From: Hoeflea sp038900095
GTDB taxonomy: Bacteria; Pseudomonadota; Alphaproteobacteria; Rhizobiales; Rhizobiaceae
DNA: 64,000 nucleotides
Assembly (NCBI RefSeq): GCF_038900095.1
Contig: NZ_JBBMQQ010000004.1
Coordinates: forward strand, 124,001-188,000
Reading direction: 5' to 3'
Under the pieces are notes generated by a model. The model searched no databases and was not told where the DNA came from. It saw only the letters and a program-made list of their open reading frames with translations. The position numbers and the translations under genes are program-made. Numbering within the stretch: position 1 is the first letter of the stretch; each line of letters opens with the position of its first letter. Of the stretch, positions 17,458-26,199 are shown in pieces.

Positions 17458-18099
17458 TCAGCCGACCGATCCAGCGCGCAGGCCCTCGATCAGCAGGGCA
17501 TCAACCTTCGCCGCAGCTTCTGCCTTGGTCACCAGTCCGTTTTCGTTGGCATCGAGCCCCCGGTTGAGCTTGTAGGCTTTCGACCCCTTTCGGAACAGAA
17601 CGTAGCCGGGGTCCTTGTCGACAGCGCGGGGATAGAGCACCGCCATGTAGGCGCTTGGAAGATCTCTCATCCGGCCTGCAAAAGGGGTGAGATATGCCTC
17701 GACGTAATCGAGTTGCTCGACAGCGCTCATCCGGGCCAGCAGTGCGGTGCTGGTTCCCAGTCCCTTGGCGGTCGCGGGCATGAACTGGATCAGCCCCGTG
17801 GCGCCGGACCCGGCCCGGTTGGTCTCTGCCGGATCGAAACTGCGGCCGGTTTCGAACGCGATGATTGCCATCAGATGGCTCGGGTCCATTTCAAGTCTGC
17901 GGGCGATCGCGATCACCTTGTCCCGGAAAGCGGCCGATACATGCGCACCCCAGGCGATTTTCTCAGGCTGCCCGGTCATCTCGGGCGGTTGCGCAACCGG
18001 TTGGGATTGTCGCTCAGTGCCGGGGGAGGGCGGTTTGCCCGGAATCAGCCGTGCCGTGAGCCAGGCAACCAGGGTGTTGAGGAATGGGATCCGGGGCAT
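17458..18099 (-). CDS. Lysozyme-fold (transglycosylase SLT-like) protein with C-terminal EF-hand loop
   Basis: 213 residues from the ATG at 18099. A lysozyme-like domain spans about 50-160: Glu83 in AFETG is the likely catalytic acid, and GLIQFMP (102-108) is the substrate-groove motif of lytic transglycosylases. Residues 183-194 (DANENGLVTKAE) match an EF-hand loop with D/N at positions 1, 3 and 5, Gly at 6 and Glu at 12. The N-terminus (LNTLVAWLTARLI) may be an uncleaved anchor. It could remodel peptidoglycan in a calcium-dependent way; a phage-derived lysozyme is the alternative. Confidence 0.75.
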   Translation of the reverse strand: MPRIPFLNTLVAWLTARLIPGKPPSPGTERQSQPVAQPPEMTGQPEKIAWGAHVSAAFRDKVIAIARRLEMDPSHLMAIIAFETGRSFDPAETNRAGSGATGLIQFMPATAKGLGTSTALLARMSAVEQLDYVEAYLTPFAGRMRDLPSAYMAVLYPRAVDKDPGYVLFRKGSKAYKLNRGLDANENGLVTKAEAAAKVDALLIEGLRAGSVG

Positions 18100-18467
18100 G
18101 ATGCCTCCCGTTTGCAGGTTCGAGGGAACAATGCAGGCAAGTCTAGGTGCGCATTTTCGGGTGTGGATGAATTGGCAGTGGCGTTGTCTCCGCTTCGCCA
18201 AGCCGCAAGGCTCGAACGCGTGGATCGGCCCGGCGCTGCGGGTTCCTGAAAAACGCAGCCGGCTCAAACCTTTGCCAGGGCGAGTGCAGCGGACTGGCAG
18301 CGTTGACCGGCGGCCCGGATTCTCCTCCGGGCAGGCACCGATTGCTGAAGAGGGCTGTGCTTTTGTCCCCGGCCTCTTGCCCGAAGCAGCTGCTTCTGCG
18401 ATCACTCGGAGACCTGACCGGCCAGCGCTACCGGTCGCCCGTTGACACCCACCGCAGGAAATCAACC
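18100..18467. other. Divergent intergenic region without recognised features
   Basis: Gene-free stretch between the transglycosylase-like gene (minus) and the asparaginase gene (plus), GC-rich throughout. The promoters of both genes should be here. I see no hairpin, repeat or plausible small gene. Confidence 0.5.
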
Positions 18468-19472
18468 ATGCAGAACCCCGTCCTTGTTGAAGTCACCCGT
18501 GGCCAGATGGTTGAAAGCCGGCATCGCGGCATGGCGGTGGTGGTCGATGGCGACGGTTCGGTGGTGATGAGCCTTGGCGACGTCGACACCCCGGTGTTCC
18601 CGCGCTCGGCAGTCAAGTCGATGCAGGCGCTGCCGCTGGTCGAGACCGGCGCTGCCGACCGCTACGAATTTGGCAACAAGGAGCTGGCGCTTGCCTGTTC
18701 CTCCCATTCCGGCGAGCCCGGACACATGCAGCTGGCCGGCGAAATTGTCGCCCGCGCCGGTTTGAGCGAAGCGGATTTCGAGTGCGGCTGCCATTGGAGT
18801 TCCGAGCAGAAGGTGCTGATCGCCCAGGCCCGCGCCGGCGACAAGCCCAACCAGCTCGGCAACAATTGCTCGGGCAAGCATGCGGGCTTTCTCTGCCTGG
18901 CCTGCCATGCCGGCGTCGATCATCACGGCTATGTCGGCTACGACCATTTCGTCCAGTCCTCCGTGCGCGACGTCATGTCCGATCTCACCGGCACGGCCCT
19001 GGGTCATGACAATTGCGGCACCGACGGCTGTTCGATCCCCACCTACGCCGCACCGCTGAAAAGCATAGCCCACGGCTTTGCCCGCATGGCCTCCGGCACC
19101 GGCCTCGGCCCTGAACGCGCCAGGGCGGCACAGCGGCTGATGTCGGCCTGCATGGCCGAGCCGTGGCATGTCGCGGGCACCGGCAGGGCCTGCACCGTAC
19201 TGATGCAGATCGCCCCCGGCCGGATCTTCGCCAAGACCGGTGCCGAAGGCGTCTTCTGTGCAACCATTCCCGAGAAGGGCTACGGCATCGCGCTGAAATG
19301 CGAGGACGGGTCCACCCGTGGCGCCGAAGCGATGATCGGCGCGGTGCTGGCCAAGCTGTTCAGCGACGACGAGGAAGTCTCGTCCAGGCTCGGCGACTGG
19401 TCGCGCAAGACGCTGAAGAACTGGAACGGCATCGAGGTCGGCAGCATCCGTCCCGCCGGCGGACTTGCCTGA
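18468..19472 (+). CDS. Class 3 (Rhizobium etli-type) L-asparaginase
   Basis: Hydrolyses asparagine to aspartate and ammonia. It has 334 residues from the ATG at 18468. It shows the serine-beta-lactamase-like Ser47-x-x-Lys50 (FPRSAVK), Ser79 in CSSHSGEPGH, Cys134/Lys137 in GNNCSGKHAG, and Asp186/Cys188 in CGTDGC. As I recall the R. etli enzyme ReAV, its catalytic and zinc-site residues are Ser48, Lys51, Ser80, Cys135, Lys138, Asp187 and Cys189, so all seven are matched at an offset of one. No signal peptide, so cytoplasmic. Unrelated to the E. coli AnsA/AnsB fold. Confidence 0.9.
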   Translation: MQNPVLVEVTRGQMVESRHRGMAVVVDGDGSVVMSLGDVDTPVFPRSAVKSMQALPLVETGAADRYEFGNKELALACSSHSGEPGHMQLAGEIVARAGLSEADFECGCHWSSEQKVLIAQARAGDKPNQLGNNCSGKHAGFLCLACHAGVDHHGYVGYDHFVQSSVRDVMSDLTGTALGHDNCGTDGCSIPTYAAPLKSIAHGFARMASGTGLGPERARAAQRLMSACMAEPWHVAGTGRACTVLMQIAPGRIFAKTGAEGVFCATIPEKGYGIALKCEDGSTRGAEAMIGAVLAKLFSDDEEVSSRLGDWSRKTLKNWNGIEVGSIRPAGGLA

Positions 19473-19479
19473 GCAGACC

Positions 19480-20484
19480 CTAGCTTGCGCTGGCGGCCAT
19501 CGGCACGGGAAAGGCTGCCCCGGCGCGACCTGGCTCTGCGCGGCGGATGCTGCCGGGCGGCTTGCCGAAGACCCGTTTGAAGGCCCGGCAAAAGGCGGCT
19601 TCTGACTGGTATCCGAGGTCGCCCGAAATCGCCGCCAGGGCGTCACCGGTGTCGATCAGCCGGGCGCGGGCCACGCGCATCCGCCATTCGGTGAGGTAGC
19701 GCAGCGGCGTCTGTCCCACCAGATTGGCAAAGCGCGCCGCGAAAGCCGAGCGCGACATGCCGACTTCAACAGCCAGCGTATCCACGCTCCAGTCTTCGCC
19801 GGGCCGCCGGTGCATCAAGGCCAGGGCCTTGCCGATCTGCGGGTCGCGCAGCGCCGCAAGCCAGCCGGTTTCGGTGGTGGGCGCTGTTTCCAGCCACGAG
19901 CGGATCGCCTGGATCACCACCACATCCGAAAGCCGCGTGATCACCGTTTCGCCTCCGGGCTTGAGCGATGCGGCCTCGCTGGCAATGAAGCGCAGCGTGC
20001 TCTGCAGCCAGCCGCCGGTCTGGTCATCCCACGCATCGATGTTGATGATCTCCGGCAGCAGCCCGAGCAGATGTTCGGCGGCGACATCGTCAAAGCGGAC
20101 CACGCCATACATGGTGCGGGTCATCGCGCCGCCGCCACCATGGCGCATGATCTCGTAGCGCTCGGAGACCTTTTCCACCGGCAGGTCGAACAACGGTTCG
20201 CCGGTCATCCCCGGCGCACTCGAGATCACGTGCGGCGTGCCGTGCGGGATCAGCGCCAGGCAGCCTTGCGACAGCAGCTGCGGCTCCATTCCCTCAAGTT
20301 TCAGCCAGAGCGCACCTGAGGTGGCCACCACGAAGGACATCACACCTTCGAGCTGCGGAATGGCGATGGCCCAAGGCGCGGTCAGCTCGCCGCGGCAATA
20401 AAGGGTTCCGGTCAGCCGCAGCATATGCAGCGTTTCTGCTAGCGGATCGGAGGTGACGGGGACGGTCGGATCAGGTTTGGACAT
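19480..20484 (-). CDS. AraC-family regulator with N-terminal cupin domain
   Basis: 334 residues. The N-terminal two-thirds is a Cupin_6-type ligand domain (about 10-190, with the HGTPHVI segment). The C-terminus carries two helix-turn-helix motifs (about 230-325), ending in the AraC signature around ISGDLGYQSEAAFCRAFKRVFGKPPG. Divergent from the NmrA-like gene across 139 bases that include a 5-bp-arm inverted repeat, so it probably controls that gene and the small membrane proteins after it. Confidence 0.9.
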   Translation of the reverse strand: MSKPDPTVPVTSDPLAETLHMLRLTGTLYCRGELTAPWAIAIPQLEGVMSFVVATSGALWLKLEGMEPQLLSQGCLALIPHGTPHVISSAPGMTGEPLFDLPVEKVSERYEIMRHGGGGAMTRTMYGVVRFDDVAAEHLLGLLPEIINIDAWDDQTGGWLQSTLRFIASEAASLKPGGETVITRLSDVVVIQAIRSWLETAPTTETGWLAALRDPQIGKALALMHRRPGEDWSVDTLAVEVGMSRSAFAARFANLVGQTPLRYLTEWRMRVARARLIDTGDALAAISGDLGYQSEAAFCRAFKRVFGKPPGSIRRAEPGRAGAAFPVPMAASAS

Positions 20485-20514
20485 GGCACTTGATTAGCGA
20501 TGATTTTGCGGAAT

Positions 20515-20530
20515 GTCCATCATGTTGGAC
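20515..20530. promoter_or_regulatory. Inverted repeat between AraC and NmrA-like genes
   Basis: GTCCA (20515-20519) and TGGAC (20526-20530) flank six bases in the divergent intergenic region. The position suits an operator serving both promoters, but the arms are short and AraC proteins more often bind direct repeats. Confidence 0.3.
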
Positions 20531-20623
20531 GATCTGCATATATTCATAGATACAAAATCATTGTTCATCCAGAGATACGGGTCTAGGTCTGGCTCATCGA
20601 CAATCAAGCCCAAGGAGCTTCTC

Positions 20624-21451
20624 ATGCAACACCAACCCATTCTCGTGATCGGATCAACCGGCAAGACCGGTAGCCGCATCGTCAAGCTGCTGGCCCAAAA
20701 GGGCTTTCCCGTGCGTCCCGGATCGCGAAACTCATCCGTGCCATTCGACTGGGATCAACCTGAAACTTGGGCTGCAGCCCTCGCAGGTGTCCGCGCCGCC
20801 TATGTTTCCTATTTCCCCGATCTTGCCTTTCCCGGTGCTGCGGAAAAGATCGAGGCCCTGACCCAGGCCGCTGCTGTCGCCGGTGTCCGCAAGCTTGTGC
20901 TGCTGTCGGGCAGGGGAGAAGCCCATGCGGTGGCGTGCGAGGAGATCGTGCGCAACTCCGGCCTCGACTTCACGCTTGTCCGCGCCGCCTGGTTTGCCCA
21001 GAATTTTTCCGAAGGCTATCTGCAGGCCCCGGTGCTCGACGGCATGGTCGCGCTGCCCGCCGGCGACATCAGGGAGCCGATCGCCGATGTCGACGACATT
21101 GCCGAGGTTGCCGTGGCCGCACTTACCGATGACCGGCACAATGGCGAACTTTATGAGATCACCGGCCCACGGCTATTGAGCTTCTCCGAGGCCGCCGCCG
21201 AAATCTCCGCCGCTGCCGGTTATCCGGTGTGCTACCAGCCGATCACGCTCGAACAGTTCCACGACGCCATGCTTGGTATCGGCGGTCCGGTGGTGGCCGA
21301 TGTCTTCACCGAGATCTGCCGCGAAACGCTGGATGGCCACAATGCCTATCTGACCGATGGCGTCCAGCGTGCGCTCGGCCGCGAGCCGCGGGACTTTGTC
21401 GAATTCTGCCGCAACGCTGCCGCCAGCGGTGTCTGGAAAAAGGCCGCCTGA
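20624..21451 (+). CDS. NmrA/NAD(P)-binding atypical SDR oxidoreductase
   Basis: 275 residues from the ATG at 20624, which has an AAGGAG ribosome site seven bases upstream. The Rossmann motif GSTGKTG is at 10-16. The protein lacks the YxxxK pair of classical SDRs and resembles NmrA-like/quinone-reductase 2-type proteins (FTLVRAAWFAQNF, and ITGPRLLSF near the middle). Such proteins sense or use NAD(P)H. Likely controlled by the divergent AraC regulator, with the two small membrane proteins downstream in the same transcript. Confidence 0.85.
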   Translation: MQHQPILVIGSTGKTGSRIVKLLAQKGFPVRPGSRNSSVPFDWDQPETWAAALAGVRAAYVSYFPDLAFPGAAEKIEALTQAAAVAGVRKLVLLSGRGEAHAVACEEIVRNSGLDFTLVRAAWFAQNFSEGYLQAPVLDGMVALPAGDIREPIADVDDIAEVAVAALTDDRHNGELYEITGPRLLSFSEAAAEISAAAGYPVCYQPITLEQFHDAMLGIGGPVVADVFTEICRETLDGHNAYLTDGVQRALGREPRDFVEFCRNAAASGVWKKAA

Positions 21452-21497
21452 CCGGTACCCGGTCCGATTGGTCAGTCTCTCAACAAGGAGTAATCCC

Positions 21498-21893
21498 GTG
21501 AAATCTTCAATCTTTCAAAAGGCGGTTCTGCTGATTGCAGGCCTCACCGCAATCTTCATCGGAGGCTCGATCCTGGCGTCGCCCGATACCTTTTATGCAG
21601 CTTACGGCATCTCGCTTGCCGGTGATGTCAGCCTGACCAACGAGCTGCGTGCCTCTGGCGGCAGCGTGGTGATGCTGGGCGTTCTCGTTCTGGCGGGACT
21701 GGCCTTTACCCGGTTTGCGCTGGCCTCCACATTGCTCGCGGCAGCCATGTTCATGACCTACGGTGCCACTCGTCTGTTGAGCATCGGCCTCGACGGACAA
21801 CCCGATGCAGGTCTTTCCACCGCCATGATCGCGGAACTGGTGATCGGACTTGCAGGACTGGCGGCGTTGATCGCCGCGCGCAAGACAGCCTGA
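21498..21893 (+). CDS. DUF4345-like small membrane protein
   Basis: 131 residues with four hydrophobic segments (about 8-27, 52-70, 74-92 and 104-126) and the conserved pattern NELRASGGSVVMLGV seen in DUF4345 proteins. The start is GTG at 21498, with AAGGAG (21485-21490) upstream. It lies 46 bases after the NmrA-like gene and is probably co-transcribed with it. Function unknown; inner membrane. Confidence 0.8.
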   Translation: MKSSIFQKAVLLIAGLTAIFIGGSILASPDTFYAAYGISLAGDVSLTNELRASGGSVVMLGVLVLAGLAFTRFALASTLLAAAMFMTYGATRLLSIGLDGQPDAGLSTAMIAELVIGLAGLAALIAARKTA

Positions 21894-21980
21894 TCATGCA
21901 CGGGCGGTCGGAGAGGCCGCCCGCCGTTCGATATCCGAAACCTTCAGGGCCCTTGGGCCCGCAACGCGAAAGCCAAACTC

Positions 21981-22466
21981 ATGTCCTTGTGGTTCACGCT
22001 GCTCTGCGCAGCATCCGTTCTCGCCTATGCCGCCATCGGCGGCGTGTTTCTGGCGTTCTCCGATTTCATCATGCGTTCGTTCAATCTCGTTACCGGCCCA
22101 GGCGGCATCCAGTCCATGCAGGTGCTCAATGTCGAGATCATGCGCTCGGTGTTCATGGTGTTTTTCATCGGTCTGGCAGCTATCTCTCTGCTCATTGCGA
22201 TCTATGCCGGGATTAGGCTTGAGGGTCTGTCCGCGCGCTTGCTGATGCTCGCCGGCGCAATCTATCTCGTCGGCGTGTTCGGTGTGACTGCGGCTGGCAA
22301 TGTGCCGCTCAACAACCAGCTTGCTGCGATGGATCCTTCCGCAGCGCAGACGCTTGCATTCTGGAAGGAGACTTACATGACGCGGTGGGTGAACCTGAAC
22401 AGCCTGAGAACGCTGGCAAGCTTTCTGGCGTCTGGACTGACCCTCACGGCGCTGGTTGTCCGGTAA
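21981..22466 (+). CDS. DUF1772 (anthrone-oxygenase-like) membrane protein
   Basis: 161 residues with four predicted membrane segments. The segment GNVPLNNQL before the last helix, followed by WVNLNSLRTLAS, is the recognisable DUF1772 signature. The family includes fungal anthrone oxygenases, but bacterial members are uncharacterised. Third gene of the probable NmrA–DUF4345–DUF1772 transcript, 87 bases after the previous stop. Confidence 0.8.
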   Translation: MSLWFTLLCAASVLAYAAIGGVFLAFSDFIMRSFNLVTGPGGIQSMQVLNVEIMRSVFMVFFIGLAAISLLIAIYAGIRLEGLSARLLMLAGAIYLVGVFGVTAAGNVPLNNQLAAMDPSAAQTLAFWKETYMTRWVNLNSLRTLASFLASGLTLTALVVR

Positions 22467-22571
22467 AGAAAACGGCATCTGGCGGTTTTCCCGTTGCCTT
22501 GCCTTGATCGGTCCAGTCGCGGGCTCTATGTCGGGATACCGGTTCTGTTCGAGCCCAATCCTTCCCCGCAC

Positions 22572-24677
22572 ATGGAGCTCTCCTTGTCCGCATTCAAAAA
22601 CCTGCCCGCTGCCCCGGTCGCTGAAAAGCGTCCCGTCTCCGACACCCGTCACGGCATCACCCGTACCGATGACTACGCCTGGATGCGTGACGACAACTGG
22701 CAGGCGATGTTCAAGGATCCGTCGATCCTCGATCCGGCTATCCGCACCCATCTCGAAGCGGAGAATTTCTACCAGCAAGTGGCCATGGCGGACACCGAGG
22801 CGCTGCAGAAGACACTGTTTGCGGAGATGCGCGGCCGCATCAAGGAAGACGACAGCTCGGTGCCGTCGCCCGACGGGCCCTGGCTCTATGGCGTGCGCTT
22901 CGTGACCGGAGGCGAGCAGCCGAAATACTTCCGCATCCCGCGTGATGGCGGCGACGAGCAGATTATTCTCGACGGTGATCATGAAGCTGCCGGCAAGGCC
23001 TATTTCCGCCTCGCCGGCACCGGGCATTCGCCCGATCACGCGGCAATGATCTGGGGTTATGATGACAAGGGGTCCGAATTCTTCACCCTCAAGGTGCGCG
23101 ATCTTTCAACCGGCGAGGACAACTCCGACCTGATCGAGAACACCGGTGGCGGCGCGGCCTGGTCGGCCGATTGCACCGGCTTTTTCTACACCGCGGTCGA
23201 TGACAATCACCGGCCCAGCAAGATCTTCCATCACCGCCTCGGGACGCCCCAGAGCGAGGATGTGCTGATCCACGAGGAGCAGGACACCGGCTTCTTCATG
23301 GGCGTGTCGGGCACACGTCTGAACGACTTCATCATGATCGGCATCAATGATCACGAGACTTCGGAGTGCTGGGTCATGCCGGCCGATGATCCGAAAGCAA
23401 GGCCGCAACTGGTGGCGGCCCGCCAGACCGGTGTGGAGTATTCGCTCAGCGAAGGCGGCGATGTCTTCTTTATCCTGACCAACGCCGATGGCGCCAAGGA
23501 TTTCAAGATCATGCAGGCGCCGGTCGGATCACCCGGACCGGAAAACTGGAGCGAGGTTGTCCCCCACAAGCCCGGACGGCTGATCCTCTCGGTCAGCGCC
23601 TACCGCAACCACCTGGTCTGGATGGAACGGGAGAACGGCCTGCCGCGCATCGTCATCCGCGACCGCACCACCGGTGAAGAACACGCCATCGCCTTCGATG
23701 AAGAGGCCTATTCGCTCGGCTTCCAGGGCTCGATGGAATACGACACCGAGATTGTCCGGTTCAGCTATTCCTCGATGACCACGCCGTCCGAACTCTATGA
23801 TTACAACATGACCACCCGCGAGCGCACGCTGCTCAAGCGTGACGAGGTGCCATCGGGCCACGATCCGGCCGACTACGTCACACGGCGCGTCATGGCTCCG
23901 GCCGAGGACGGTGAATTGGTGCCGGTCACGCTGCTCTACCGCCGCGACACACCGCTTGATGGATCTGCACCGTGCCTGCTCTACGGCTATGGGTCCTACG
24001 GCATTTCGATCCCCGCCAGCTTCAACACCAATTGCCTGTCGCTGGTCGATCGCGGCTTTGTCTACGCCATCGCCCACATCCGTGGCGGCAAGGAAAAGGG
24101 CTTTGCCTGGTACGAAGCCGGCAAGCGCGGCAACAAGACCAACACGTTCAAGGATTTCATTGCGGCCGCACGCTACCTCGACAGGGAAAACTTCACATCG
24201 CATGACCGCATCGTCGCGCAAGGCGGCTCTGCCGGCGGCATGCTGATGGGGGCGGTTGTCAACATGGCGCCCGATGCCTTCGGCGCCATCATCGCCGCGG
24301 TTCCCTTCGTCGATGTGCTCAACACCATGCTTGATGACAGCCTGCCGCTGACGCCGCCGGAATGGCCGGAATGGGGCAACCCCATCGTCTCGCCCGAGGA
24401 TTACCGCACCATCGCCGGCTACTCGCCCTATGACAATGTCACGGCGCAGGCCTATCCGCCGATCCTGGCTGTCGCCGGCCTGACCGATCCGCGCGTCACC
24501 TACTGGGAGCCTGCCAAATGGGTGGCGCGGCTGCGCGAATTGTCGACCAGTGGCAATCCGGTCCTGTTCAAGATCAACATGGCAGCCGGTCATGCCGGTG
24601 CGTCGGGGCGTTTCCAGCGGCTTGAGGAAATTGCCTATGAATATGCCTTTGCGCTCAAGGTTGTCGGCAAGGCCTGA
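22572..24677 (+). CDS. ptrB: Oligopeptidase B (S9 prolyl oligopeptidase family)
   Basis: Cytoplasmic serine peptidase cleaving short peptides after Arg/Lys. It has 701 residues from the ATG at 22572. The N-terminal beta-propeller spans about 70-420, and the C-terminal alpha/beta hydrolase holds the nucleophile Ser553 (GGSAGG), the Asp region LTDPRV and His in AAGHAG near the C-terminus. The oligopeptidase B hallmark ending HIRGGKEKG is present. The upstream open frame to 22494 lacks a ribosome site and is not included. Monocistronic by context. Confidence 0.93.
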   Translation: MELSLSAFKNLPAAPVAEKRPVSDTRHGITRTDDYAWMRDDNWQAMFKDPSILDPAIRTHLEAENFYQQVAMADTEALQKTLFAEMRGRIKEDDSSVPSPDGPWLYGVRFVTGGEQPKYFRIPRDGGDEQIILDGDHEAAGKAYFRLAGTGHSPDHAAMIWGYDDKGSEFFTLKVRDLSTGEDNSDLIENTGGGAAWSADCTGFFYTAVDDNHRPSKIFHHRLGTPQSEDVLIHEEQDTGFFMGVSGTRLNDFIMIGINDHETSECWVMPADDPKARPQLVAARQTGVEYSLSEGGDVFFILTNADGAKDFKIMQAPVGSPGPENWSEVVPHKPGRLILSVSAYRNHLVWMERENGLPRIVIRDRTTGEEHAIAFDEEAYSLGFQGSMEYDTEIVRFSYSSMTTPSELYDYNMTTRERTLLKRDEVPSGHDPADYVTRRVMAPAEDGELVPVTLLYRRDTPLDGSAPCLLYGYGSYGISIPASFNTNCLSLVDRGFVYAIAHIRGGKEKGFAWYEAGKRGNKTNTFKDFIAAARYLDRENFTSHDRIVAQGGSAGGMLMGAVVNMAPDAFGAIIAAVPFVDVLNTMLDDSLPLTPPEWPEWGNPIVSPEDYRTIAGYSPYDNVTAQAYPPILAVAGLTDPRVTYWEPAKWVARLRELSTSGNPVLFKINMAAGHAGASGRFQRLEEIAYEYAFALKVVGKA

Positions 24678-25069
24678 GTTCTGCACAAGCGGCAGTCTGA
24701 TGGCTTGCCGGTGAACTGAAAACGGCAGTTCGAAATGGCGGCAAGGATCTGGCCAGGGTGCAACGCCCAGGCCGGATCGAGCCATTCAAGCCGCGCAAGT
24801 TGACGTTTTTGCCGGCCAGACGCCACAAGACTGCCGGCTGTGGGGAATTTTGCGGGCATGAGTTCGGCTGGCCCGGTGCAGAATCAGCTTTATCGCATGT
24901 ACCGATATTGAAAAAATCCGGAAATCAGCCGTCTCATAAGCGGAAAAAGCCCCTTTGGGCGTCTCGATTCGGGAATCGGTAAAATTTGAGCGTCTCGTTT
25001 AAGCCAACGCTTATGGCTTCCGCTGTATCTGTTTTCTCATAGAGTTCCAGATGAAAACGGGGTCGAGAG
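24678..25069. other. Intergenic region without recognised features
   Basis: Gene-free stretch between ptrB and the TadG-like gene. A short GCCC-CTTT-GGGC hairpin near 24948-24960 and a twice-occurring GCGTCTCG (one copy just after that hairpin, one about 30 bases on) are the only structures I see. Neither is convincing. It should contain the promoter of the downstream gene. Confidence 0.4.
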
Positions 25070-26161
25070 ATGACCAGCTCAATGATGAAGAAAATTGCTG
25101 ATTTGCTTCGCAACAAGAATGGCAACTTCGCCATGCTGGCAGGGTTGACTATCCCGGTTGTGTTCATCGCGGGTAGCCTCGCCGTTGACACCACCAATGC
25201 GATGTCGATGAAAGTCCGGTTGCAGAATGCGGTCGACAGCGCCGCACTTGCGACCTCGACCAGGCTGGCGCAGGAAGAAGATCTCAGCCTCGAGGACGCG
25301 AAAGCCTTTGCCGTCACGTTCCTTCAGGGGCAGGTCGAGGAAGACATGCCGGTCTTTACCGACATGAGTGTGAAGCCGACAGTCGAGATAACCACTGCCG
25401 AGGACAACGGCGCCACCATCTGGCGCGTGGCGATCTCGATGACCGGTACCCAGGCATTGACTCCGATGGCGCGGTTGATGGGGAAGGACAGCATCAGTGT
25501 TGGTGTTCTTGGCAAGTCGGAAAGCGCTTCAGGGACCACCCAGGGAGCCTTTTCCATGGCTCTGGTGCTCGACCGTTCCGGCTCGATGGACTGGAAGCTG
25601 GATGGTCAGCGCAAGATCGACGTGCTGAAGTCCGCCGTCGACGGTCTTCTCACCCAGATCGAAACGGCCGATCCCAGCCGGACCTATGTCCGGATTGGCG
25701 CTTCCAGCTACAGCACCTACATGACCGGCTCGCAGAAGCTCACCTGGAAGCCGAGCAAGACACGCGATTTCGTCAACGCGCTTCCGGCTTCCGGCGGAAC
25801 GGATTCCACCCAGGCGTTCAGCTGGGCCTTTGACAGCGTTTCCGCGACCAAGGAGCTCAACAAGCATATGGACAAGAACGGTCAGGAGCCCGTGCGCTAC
25901 ATCGTCTTCATGACCGATGGCGACAACAACTACAGTTCCGCCGACTCCTCCACCAAGATCCTTTGCGACAAGGCAAAGGGCGAGGGCGTCCAAGTCTATA
26001 CGGTCGCATTTGCTGCGCCCACGCGCGGCAAGGAGCTGCTGTCCTATTGCGCCACCAGTTCCGCCCACTTCTTCGATGCCCGGAGCAGCGTCGATCTGGT
26101 CGCAGCTTTCAAGAGCATCGGTGAGCAGGCATCCCAGGTGGCATCCCGGCTTACCCAGTAG
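25070..26161 (+). CDS. TadG-like pilus-assembly protein with von Willebrand factor A domain
   Basis: 363 residues. The N-terminus has the TadE/G pattern: a short basic cytoplasmic part, NGNFAMLAG at 17-25, one hydrophobic helix (about 24-42) and the conserved LQNAVDSAALATS at 51-63. A vWA domain fills about 162-355, with the metal-site motif D168-x-S-x-S (DRSGSM). Probably a membrane-anchored, periplasm-facing protein of the Flp pilus type. No tad genes adjoin it; the only other Tad-type gene seen is the Flp pilin 26 kb away. Confidence 0.87.
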   Translation: MTSSMMKKIADLLRNKNGNFAMLAGLTIPVVFIAGSLAVDTTNAMSMKVRLQNAVDSAALATSTRLAQEEDLSLEDAKAFAVTFLQGQVEEDMPVFTDMSVKPTVEITTAEDNGATIWRVAISMTGTQALTPMARLMGKDSISVGVLGKSESASGTTQGAFSMALVLDRSGSMDWKLDGQRKIDVLKSAVDGLLTQIETADPSRTYVRIGASSYSTYMTGSQKLTWKPSKTRDFVNALPASGGTDSTQAFSWAFDSVSATKELNKHMDKNGQEPVRYIVFMTDGDNNYSSADSSTKILCDKAKGEGVQVYTVAFAAPTRGKELLSYCATSSAHFFDARSSVDLVAAFKSIGEQASQVASRLTQ

Positions 26162-26199
26162 GGAAAGGGCAGGGCGGAGCGCCGGTCACGGCACTTCCG

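Noticed and set aside
24948..24960. GCCC-CTTT-GGGC hairpin as a terminator
   Set aside because: The stem is only four base pairs, lies more than 250 bases past the ptrB stop and has no T-run.
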